From the NCBI GenBank assembly GCA_009704425.1, contig WLEG01000062.1, forward strand, positions 1 through 9,163: a DNA stretch of 9,163 bases, read 5' to 3'. Under the pieces are notes generated by a model that saw only the letters and a list, made by a program, of their open reading frames with translations, did no database searches and was not told where the DNA came from. This stretch comes from Actinomycetota bacterium. GTDB lineage: Bacteria > Actinomycetota > Acidimicrobiia > Acidimicrobiales > Ilumatobacteraceae. Shown piece by piece: positions 1-5,903 of this stretch. How positions within the stretch are numbered: the first letter of the stretch is position 1; every line of letters begins with the position of its first letter. The position numbers and the translations under genes are program-made.

Positions 1-1
1 C

Positions 2-301
2 GCCATGGTGGTCTCCACCGCGTCGGCCTGCCTCGTCCACGATTCCGACGAAGGACACGTCGCGTTGGCGCTCGGAGCGGTCGCTCCCACCATCGTGCGG
101 GCCGTCAAGGCCGAGGCCTGGCTCTCGCGCCAGATCGACCTGCGCGGGAGTTTCCGGGTGTCGCCCGAGACGGCCCACGAGTTCGGTCTCCGCGCCGCGA
201 GCGAGACCAGCCCGATCACCGACCACCGTTCCACCGCGGAGTACCGCCGACACGCGGTGTCGGTGCTCGCCCGTCGTCTTCTCGAAAGGTCCGCCTCATG
301 A
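2..301 (+). CDS. Molybdenum hydroxylase FAD subunit, C-terminal end (partial; CoxM/PucC-like)
   Basis: The gene enters from the left edge in an open frame; only the last 99 residues are visible and the true start lies outside the window. What remains matches the C-terminal domain of the FAD-binding subunit of xanthine dehydrogenase/CO dehydrogenase-type enzymes: a strand ending in ALGAVAPTIVRA, then a helix, then PITDHRSTAEYRRHAVSVLARR, which resembles the family's usual closing 'D.R.SA.YRR....L.RR.L' pattern. In these enzymes this subunit takes electrons from the 2Fe-2S subunit onto FAD and passes them to NAD or another acceptor. The stop TGA overlaps the ATG of the 2Fe-2S subunit gene (ATGA at 298-301), so the two are translationally coupled. 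The FAD-binding N-terminal domain is not visible. Family assignment is firm; the substrate is unknown. Confidence 0.88.
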   Translation, partial: AMVVSTASACLVHDSDEGHVALALGAVAPTIVRAVKAEAWLSRQIDLRGSFRVSPETAHEFGLRAASETSPITDHRSTAEYRRHAVSVLARRLLERSAS

Positions 302-804
302 GCATTCCCAACGACTCCTTGAACGAGTCCTACACGCTCAACGTGAACGGGGCCGAACGTGAGGTTCGCGACGCCTGGTTGGGCGAGAGCTTGTTGTACG
401 TCTTGCGCGAACGATTGGGATTGCCGGGAGCCAAGGGCGCGTGCGAGCAAGGTGAGTGCGGCAGTTGCACGGTGATCATCGACGATCGCGCCGTTTGCTC
501 GTGTTTGGTGATGGCCGCTTCGGCCACCGAGTCGCGGATCCTGACGGTCGAGAGTCTCGGCGAGAACGGGCGTCTCTCCGACGTGCAACAGGCGTTCCTG
601 GACGCCGGCGGGGTCCAATGTGGTTTCTGCACACCCGGATTCATCGTGGCCGTTCATCATCTGCTCGATCAGAATCCCAACCCCGATGACGAGCAGATCA
701 AGGAAGCCCTCTCGGGCAACATCTGCCGCTGCACCGGATACGGACGGATTCTCGACGCCGTGAAGGTCGCGGCCCGTGGTCGCCGGAACGGAGTGACGTC
801 ATGA
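298..804 (+). CDS. Molybdenum hydroxylase 2Fe-2S subunit (CoxS/PucE-like)
   Basis: A 168-residue electron-transfer subunit carrying two 2Fe-2S clusters between the molybdenum site and FAD. The N-terminal plant-type ferredoxin domain has Cys49, Cys54, Cys57 and Cys69 (C-x4-C-x2-C-x11-C, in CEQGECGSC and following). The C-terminal helical domain has Cys108 and Cys111 (QCGFCTPG) and Cys143 and Cys145 (CRCTGYG). All eight ligands are present and the length is normal for the family. A GAAAGG sequence at 284-289, 8 nt before the ATG, is a plausible ribosome site. The start overlaps the preceding stop and the stop overlaps the next start, again as ATGA, which fits balanced synthesis of one heterotrimer. 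The gene order FAD, FeS, Mo is that of coxMSL-type operons. No twin-arginine signal is visible, so the enzyme is probably cytoplasmic. Confidence 0.96.
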   Translation: MSIPNDSLNESYTLNVNGAEREVRDAWLGESLLYVLRERLGLPGAKGACEQGECGSCTVIIDDRAVCSCLVMAASATESRILTVESLGENGRLSDVQQAFLDAGGVQCGFCTPGFIVAVHHLLDQNPNPDDEQIKEALSGNICRCTGYGRILDAVKVAARGRRNGVTS

Positions 805-3077
805 GTGTGGTCACCGGCTCCTCGACCCGTTTCGGGGCGTTGGGTTCGAACGCGAACCGACCCGACGGAAACGCGAAGGTTCAGGGAGGGTTCGCCTTCT
901 CGAGCGACATGTGGGCCGAGAACATGCTCTGGGGTGCCACCATGCGTAGCCCGCATCCCCACGCCCGTCTCGTGAGCATCGACGCGTCGGAAGCCTGGAA
1001 GATCCCCGGAGTCGAATGCGTGGTCACGGCCGACGACGTTCCCGGTCTTCCCAACTACGGACTGATCATGCAGGACCAGCCGGTGTTCGCCCGCGTGGGC
1101 GACACCGTGCGCTATCTCGGCGAACCCATCCTCGCCGTCGCGGCCGATCATCCCGAGACCTGTCGTCGGGCCCTGGCCGCGATCAAGGTGCAGTACGAGG
1201 TGCTCGAGCCCGTCACCGATCCCGAACGTTGCATCGACGGAAGCGCTCCCCCGTTGCATCCCGACGGAAACGTCTTCCGGCATCAACGAATCCTCGCGGG
1301 TGATCAAACGATCGTCGGCGAGATCCAGGTCGAGGGCACCTACGAGATCGGCATGCAGGATCAAGCGTTCCTCGGTCTCGAAGCCGCCCTGGCGGTACCC
1401 GACACCGGCGGGGACGGTGTCGAGCTGTACATCGCCACCCAGTGGCTGCACGAGGATCGCAAGCAGATCGCCGCGTGCCTCGGCTTGCCCGAGGAGAAGG
1501 TGCGTTTGGTTCTGGGCGGGGTGGGCGGCGCCTTCGGAGCCCGCGAGGACATCAGCCTGCAGGTGCACACCTGTCTCCTGGCTCTGCGCACCGGTCGTCC
1601 GGTCCGGATCTCCTACAGCCGCGAGGAGAGCTTCTTCGGGCACGTCCATCGTCATCCGGCCACCATCTGGATGCGCCATCACGCCGACGCGCAGGGGCAC
1701 ATCCTGCGGATCGAATCCCGCATGGTTTTCGACGGCGGTGCCTACTGCAGCACCTCGCCCGCCGTGCTCATCAACGCCATCACCCACACGCAGGGTCCGT
1801 ACAAGTGCGACAACGCCACCGTCGACGGCTGGGCGTTGCGCACGAACAATCCGCCCTGCGGTGCCATGCGGGGCTTCGGCGTCGTCCAGGCGTGTTTCGC
1901 CCACGAGAGTCAGATGGACAAGTTGGCCGCCGCCACGGGACTGTCACCGGTCGAGGTTCGTCTCCGCAACGCCATGGAGACCGGTGACCGCTTGATCACC
2001 GGACAGATCATGGACAGCGTCGCTCCCGTGGCCCGCTGCATCCGCGAGACCGACGCCATCCCGCTTCCGCCGCCCATGTCGGTGGATGCGAACGAACTAC
2101 TGGTTCCCGGTGGGACGGGCCTCACGGCGCTTCCGTCGAACATCCGCCGCGGGATCGGATGGGGCGTGAGCATCAAGAACCTCATGTACTCCGAGGGATT
2201 CGACGACTTCTCCACCGCCCGCTGCCGGATCGCCGACGGCGCGGTCCACGTGAAGTTCGCCACCGCCGAGGTCGGTCAGGGATTCGTCATGCTGGCCCAA
2301 CAGATCGCCCGCAGCGTTCTCGGTGTGGACGACGTGTTCCTCGACCCCATCGACACCCAGGTGGGCTCGGCCGGTTCCACCTCGGCCAGTCGACAGACGT
2401 GGATGAGCGGTGGTGCCGTCGATGCGGCCTGTCGCGCGGTGCGCGACGAGCTTCTCGACCTCGTCGCCGCATCGCGGGGGCTGGTGCGCCAGGAACTCCG
2501 AATCGACGGAACCGACATCGTCGACGGTCTGACCGGAGCACGCATCCCGGTGGCCGAGGTCATCGGTGACCACGAGATCGATCACACCGTCGAGTACCAC
2601 CACCCGGCGACCGAGGATCTCGACGAGAACGGACAGGGCAACTGTCACGTCGCGTTCGCCTTCGTGGCCCATCGGGCGGTGGTCGACGTGGATCCCGATC
2701 TGGGTCTCGTCAAGGTGGTCCAGATCGCCACCGCCCAGGACGTGGGTCGGGTGCTGAACCCGTTGTCCGTTCAGGGACAGGTGGAAGGTGGCATCGCGCA
2801 GGGACTCGGTCTGGCGGTGATGGAGGAGATCATCGTCACGGACGGGAAGGTTCGCAATCCGAGCTTCACCGACTACCTGCTGCCGACGTTCCTCGACGCG
2901 CCGACGGTGGACATGGTGCTGATCGAGGAACCCGAGCCCAAGTCCCCTCTCGGTGCCAAAGGGGTCGGAGAACCGCCGTGCGTCTCCGTCACGCCCGCCA
3001 TCGCGAACGCGATTCGCAACGCGATCGGTCGCGAGCTTCCGCGGGTCCCGGTGCGCCCCTACGACATCTGCCTCTGA
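801..3077 (+). CDS. Molybdopterin-binding subunit of a xanthine dehydrogenase-family hydroxylase (PucD-like)
   Basis: A 758-residue catalytic subunit that hydroxylates a substrate with water-derived oxygen at a molybdenum-cytosine-dinucleotide-type site. The N-terminal a/b hammerhead domain covers about residues 15-130 and is followed by the two Mo-cofactor domains. Visible motifs are TQW at 213-215, GGVGGAFG at 239-246 followed by Glu249, the RGFG loop at 357-360, an AEVGQG segment, SASRQTWMSGGAV, and the late GAKGVGEPP with Glu724, the family's catalytic base. The CO dehydrogenase active-site loop (AYRCSFR) is absent, so this is not CoxL. The stretches YSEGFDDFSTAR and VGSAGSTSASRQTWMSGGAV closely resemble the 'xanthine dehydrogenase subunit D' (PucD) branch as I remember it. 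The start is set by the ATGA overlap and a GGAG at 790-793. The true substrate may be xanthine, another purine or another N-heterocycle; it cannot be fixed from sequence. Confidence 0.93.
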   Translation: MSVVTGSSTRFGALGSNANRPDGNAKVQGGFAFSSDMWAENMLWGATMRSPHPHARLVSIDASEAWKIPGVECVVTADDVPGLPNYGLIMQDQPVFARVGDTVRYLGEPILAVAADHPETCRRALAAIKVQYEVLEPVTDPERCIDGSAPPLHPDGNVFRHQRILAGDQTIVGEIQVEGTYEIGMQDQAFLGLEAALAVPDTGGDGVELYIATQWLHEDRKQIAACLGLPEEKVRLVLGGVGGAFGAREDISLQVHTCLLALRTGRPVRISYSREESFFGHVHRHPATIWMRHHADAQGHILRIESRMVFDGGAYCSTSPAVLINAITHTQGPYKCDNATVDGWALRTNNPPCGAMRGFGVVQACFAHESQMDKLAAATGLSPVEVRLRNAMETGDRLITGQIMDSVAPVARCIRETDAIPLPPPMSVDANELLVPGGTGLTALPSNIRRGIGWGVSIKNLMYSEGFDDFSTARCRIADGAVHVKFATAEVGQGFVMLAQQIARSVLGVDDVFLDPIDTQVGSAGSTSASRQTWMSGGAVDAACRAVRDELLDLVAASRGLVRQELRIDGTDIVDGLTGARIPVAEVIGDHEIDHTVEYHHPATEDLDENGQGNCHVAFAFVAHRAVVDVDPDLGLVKVVQIATAQDVGRVLNPLSVQGQVEGGIAQGLGLAVMEEIIVTDGKVRNPSFTDYLLPTFLDAPTVDMVLIEEPEPKSPLGAKGVGEPPCVSVTPAIANAIRNAIGRELPRVPVRPYDICL

Positions 3078-3080
3078 GCG

Positions 3081-4625
3081 TCACAGCCCCAATCGGACGA
3101 ACAGATCATCGGGGGCCGAAATCTCGGTCAGTGCGATCCGAAGGTGCTCGATCATGGCGACCTCCAGGTCCTCGTGGCCCCCGACGAGAGTGAGATCCCG
3201 CGTCTGATCCTCGTCCTGTCGCGAGTACAGGATGTTCCGGTCCACGAGTCCGCCCACGGCCCAGAACGGCAGCATGTCGCCCTCGACGAACGGCTGACGG
3301 ATGACGGGAACGTCCGAACCGGGCATCACGTCGAGGCGGGCCCGGCCGTCGGGTCGCGGAAGCCGAAGATCGGGTAACGCGTGAACCGGCATCGTGCTCC
3401 AGCGATTGGACCACATGCTGAGGGGGAACCCGCTTCCGACCGACCCCCTGATGTAACAGTGCTCGTCGGTGACGATCTGTACCTCTCGTCCCCAGTAGCC
3501 CGTCAGCACGTGGTCGCGAACACGTGTGGCCGTCCCGTCGATCAATGGGACCAATGACCGGCCGTGGGTCCGGTGTTCGGGCTCCACGCCGAAGACGTCG
3601 CACAAGGTGGCGTGCACGTCCACCGACGTCGTCAGCGCGGACACGCGTCGAGGGGTCGCACCGGGCCACCTGATCATCAACGGAATGTGACCGAGCGGGT
3701 CGTGAATGGGATAGCCGGGCTTGCCCCAGACGTCCCGCTCGCCGAGGTAATGGCCGTGATCGGTGCAGACGATCACCGCGGTGCGGTCGGCATCGGGAGA
3801 GGCATCGATCGAGTCCAACAGGCGGCCGAACCAGTGGTCGATCATCGAGAGTTTCGCCCCGTACGCGGCCCGCAACGAACGGGCGCTGGCGTCGTCCACG
3901 ATGCCTCGTGCGCGACCGTCGACGACGTACGGCGGCCAAATCAGACGGGGATCACCGTCCACTTGGTATCGGCTGGCCCAGGGTTCGGGAGTGTCGAACG
4001 GCTCGTGGGGGTCGAACTCGTCGACGAAGAGGAACGACCGTTCGTGCCGTCCGGCGTTGGCCGACACCCACTCGGCCGCCGCGGTCATGGTGCGAGGCCC
4101 CGGAAAGTCCGCCTCATCGCGGAACCACGTTCGGGACTCGGTGTAGGAGTAATGAACCCGTGGGGGTTCGACCGGCAGTGCCGGTGTGCCCACCCACGAG
4201 GGATCGGCCACGGTCTTCCAGGGATCGTTCTCGTGTCCGCGTAGGTACTCCCATGCCGTGAAGTCGGTGTGGTAGTTCTCTCCTCCCACCTCGAACAGAT
4301 GCGGGTGATCGGACACCAGCATGGACGTCACTCCGGCTCGTCGCAGCGAGCGGGTGATGGCGTCCTCCCACAGTTCGATGGAGCCCCACGGACGCCAGGG
4401 AAAGTCGAGTGCGCCGACGAGGATGTCGTGGCGGGCGGGCATGCAGGGCAGGGAACCGGTGTGATGGCGGTCGAATATCACGGACGCACGACCGAAGCGG
4501 TCGAGGTTCGGGGTGGCGAACTCCGTGGATCCGTAGGCGCCCAGCAGGTGGCGATTCAGGCTGTCGAGCAGGACCACAACGACATGGTCCGGTCGTCTGC
4601 CCTCACCCCCGTCCACGCCGACCAT
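3081..4625 (-). CDS. Sulfatase (formylglycine-dependent, S1 family)
   Basis: A 514-residue alkaline-phosphatase-superfamily hydrolase expected to cleave sulfate esters. Asp21 (VVLLDSLNRHLLGAYG) is an N-terminal metal ligand. The signature C61-x-P-x-R65 (LPCMPARHD) marks Cys61 as the residue that a formylglycine-generating enzyme would oxidise. FDPHEPF at 204-210 supplies His207. TDHGHYLGE at 288-296 supplies metal ligands Asp289 and His290, and Lys302 follows in VWGKPG. The length is typical. There is no signal peptide or membrane segment, so it appears cytoplasmic, unlike many secreted sulfatases. An in-frame TAG at 4635-4637 lies four codons upstream, so the ATG at 4625 is the earliest possible start; there is no Shine-Dalgarno. 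It is divergent from the amidohydrolase and its stop lies 3 nt from that of the hydroxylase. No maturation enzyme is in the window. Some family members act on phosphonates or phosphodiesters; the CxPxR motif favours sulfatase. Confidence 0.93.
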   Translation of the reverse strand: MVGVDGGEGRRPDHVVVVLLDSLNRHLLGAYGSTEFATPNLDRFGRASVIFDRHHTGSLPCMPARHDILVGALDFPWRPWGSIELWEDAITRSLRRAGVTSMLVSDHPHLFEVGGENYHTDFTAWEYLRGHENDPWKTVADPSWVGTPALPVEPPRVHYSYTESRTWFRDEADFPGPRTMTAAAEWVSANAGRHERSFLFVDEFDPHEPFDTPEPWASRYQVDGDPRLIWPPYVVDGRARGIVDDASARSLRAAYGAKLSMIDHWFGRLLDSIDASPDADRTAVIVCTDHGHYLGERDVWGKPGYPIHDPLGHIPLMIRWPGATPRRVSALTTSVDVHATLCDVFGVEPEHRTHGRSLVPLIDGTATRVRDHVLTGYWGREVQIVTDEHCYIRGSVGSGFPLSMWSNRWSTMPVHALPDLRLPRPDGRARLDVMPGSDVPVIRQPFVEGDMLPFWAVGGLVDRNILYSRQDEDQTRDLTLVGGHEDLEVAMIEHLRIALTEISAPDDLFVRLGL

Positions 4626-4659
4626 GGCGACACGCTAGATGCTTCTCGTGTTGCCATGG
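4622..4659. repeat. 13-bp inverted repeat (12/13) in the divergent promoter region, possible operator
   Basis: The left arm CCATGGCGACACG (4622-4634) and right arm CGTGTTGCCATGG (4647-4659) are inverted copies with a single mismatch, separated by 12 nt. The left arm contains the sulfatase ATG and half of its -10 box; the right arm covers the candidate -35 of the amidohydrolase. The core half-site GCRACAC occurs three times: 4627-4633 (plus), 4648-4654 (minus, read GTGTTGC) and 4667-4673 (plus). Centres are 21 and 19 bp apart, close to two helical turns each. The position suits a regulator that controls both genes. The regulator itself is not in the window. Confidence 0.5.
4625..4637 (-). promoter_or_regulatory. 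Putative leaderless promoter of the sulfatase gene (-10 TAGCGT)
   Basis: On the minus strand TAGCGT (4632-4637) matches the actinobacterial -10 consensus TANNNT and ends 6 nt before the A of the sulfatase ATG. No purine-rich ribosome site is present. This spacing is what a leaderless transcript starting at the ATG would need. No convincing -35 hexamer was seen. This is inferred from sequence only. Confidence 0.5.
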
Positions 4660-4687
4660 GGCACCCGCGACACCGTACGCTGACCCC
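4651..4687 (+). promoter_or_regulatory. Putative leaderless promoter of the amidohydrolase gene (-10 TACGCT)
   Basis: TACGCT (4676-4681) matches TANNNT and ends exactly 6 nt before the A of the amidohydrolase ATG at 4688, the same geometry as the sulfatase promoter on the other strand. TTGCCA (4651-4656) is a possible -35 with a 19-nt spacer, slightly long. There is no Shine-Dalgarno before the ATG. A third copy of the GCGACAC half-site (4667-4673) lies just upstream of the -10 box. Confidence 0.5.
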
Positions 4688-5875
4688 ATGACATCGGATC
4701 TGGGGTACGTGCCGTTCGACTGCGACAACCACTACTACGAGGCCCTCGACGCGTTCACGCGTCACCTCTCCCCCAAGGACGGTCCGCGTTGCGTCCAGTG
4801 GGCCGAGATCGACGGCCGCAAGTACCAAGTGGTCGGCGGACGCGTCAGCCGAGTCGTGACCAATCCCACCTTCGACCCCATCGCGCCCGCGGGGGCCATG
4901 CACGACTACTTCCGCGGGAACCCCGACAAGAAGCACCCGTTGGAGTTCCTGTCGGTGCGCGAGGCGATTCGACCCGAGTATCGCGATCGCGACGCCCGTC
5001 TCGGCACGATGGACCGTCAGGGAGTGTCCAAGATCTGGCTGTTCCCGACCTTGGGCATGCTCTACGAGGAACTCCTGAAGCACGATCCCGAGGGCGTGGG
5101 CATCATGTTCACCGCGTTCAATCGTTGGCTGGAAGAGGACTGGGGCTTCGATTACGCGGACCGGATCTTCGCCGGTCCGTACATCTCGCTCGCCTCCGTC
5201 GACTGGGCATGTCGTGAACTCGACTGGGCCCTCGACAAGGGTGCGCGCGTCATCGTCATGCGTCCCGCCGCCCCCACCACCGAGAATGGTCAGCGCTCAC
5301 CTTTCGACGAGATGTACGACCCGTTCTGGGCCCGCGTCAACGAAGCGGGAGTCACGACAGTCATCCACGCCGGCGACAGCGGATACAGCTCGAACGGATA
5401 CGCCAACGACGCCTTCTCGGCACAGTTCTCCGGTGGCGGCTGGAAGCCGTCCATCAAGAGCTTCGCGATCGAACGGGCCGCGCAGGACTTCATCATCACG
5501 TCCGTGTTCGAGAAGCTCTTCGATCGCTTCCCGAACGTGCGGATGGCATCGGTGGAGAACGGCTCCGAATTCCTCGGCGACGCCTGCAACAAGCTGACCT
5601 CGACCGCGAAGAAGATGCCCGGATACTTCTCCGACGATCCCGTCGAGACCCTGCGCAACAACTGGTGGATCAACCCCTTCTGGGAGGACGACGTCCACGA
5701 GGTGGCCCGCATCATGGGAACCGACCGTGTGCTGTTCGGCTCCGACTGGCCCCACATCGAGGGGATGCCCGATCCGTTGAACTATCTGCCGGAGTTGAAG
5801 GCCTTCTCGGAGGAGGACCAGCGTCGGATCCTGCTCGACAACGTCACCGAGTTGAACACTCCGCAACCGCTCTGA
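4688..5875 (+). CDS. Amidohydrolase family 2 metal-dependent hydrolase
   Basis: A 395-residue TIM-barrel hydrolase or decarboxylase of the Amidohydro_2 family. The open frame extends upstream of 4688, but that part is antisense to the sulfatase; family members start with a sequence like MTSDLGYVPFDCDNHYYE, so the ATG at 4688 is chosen. Likely metal-site residues are Asp13 and His15 in DCDNHYYE (an Asp-x-His in place of the classical His-x-His), His227 in VIHAGD and Asp353 in FGSDWPH. The VENGSEFLGD segment holds the family's conserved Glu. There is no signal peptide. Proteins of this type are very common in actinobacterial catabolic clusters, but most have no assigned substrate; relatives range from decarboxylases (ACMSD type) to lactone and amide hydrolases. 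The gene converges on the biotinyl-carboxyltransferase gene with 28 nt between the stop codons. Confidence 0.93.
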   Translation: MTSDLGYVPFDCDNHYYEALDAFTRHLSPKDGPRCVQWAEIDGRKYQVVGGRVSRVVTNPTFDPIAPAGAMHDYFRGNPDKKHPLEFLSVREAIRPEYRDRDARLGTMDRQGVSKIWLFPTLGMLYEELLKHDPEGVGIMFTAFNRWLEEDWGFDYADRIFAGPYISLASVDWACRELDWALDKGARVIVMRPAAPTTENGQRSPFDEMYDPFWARVNEAGVTTVIHAGDSGYSSNGYANDAFSAQFSGGGWKPSIKSFAIERAAQDFIITSVFEKLFDRFPNVRMASVENGSEFLGDACNKLTSTAKKMPGYFSDDPVETLRNNWWINPFWEDDVHEVARIMGTDRVLFGSDWPHIEGMPDPLNYLPELKAFSEEDQRRILLDNVTELNTPQPL

Positions 5876-5886
5876 CCGAGTCTCGC

Positions 5887-5899
5887 GGAACGTCGTTCC
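5887..5899. terminator. Short palindrome between convergent genes, weak bidirectional terminator candidate
   Basis: GGAACG-T-CGTTCC is a perfect 6-bp dyad around a single base, able to form a 5-bp stem with a 3-nt loop on either strand. It lies in the 28-nt gap between the amidohydrolase stop and the carboxylase stop, where a shared terminator would be expected. The stem is short and no T-run follows on either side, so it could instead be a protein-binding site or chance. Confidence 0.25.
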
Positions 5900-5903
5900 C
5901 TGA

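Noticed and set aside
669..1904. Long minus-strand open frame (411 codons) inside the molybdenum subunit gene
   Set aside because: It lies antisense to a gene with clear family motifs, has low-complexity composition and matches no recognisable domain; long antisense frames are common in high-GC DNA.
801..3077. Assignment of the molybdenum subunit as CO dehydrogenase CoxL
   Set aside because: The CoxL active-site loop with the copper-binding cysteine (AYRCSFR) is absent; the corresponding region reads GAMRGFGVVQ, as in xanthine dehydrogenase-type enzymes.
3564..4244. Plus-strand open frame of 226 codons inside the sulfatase
   Set aside because: Antisense to the sulfatase catalytic region, with no recognisable domain and no ribosome site.
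4409..4687. In-frame upstream extension of the amidohydrolase to 4409
   Set aside because: The extra 93 residues are Arg/Gly-rich, antisense to the sulfatase start region and unlike any amidohydrolase N-terminus; the family start motif begins at 4688.
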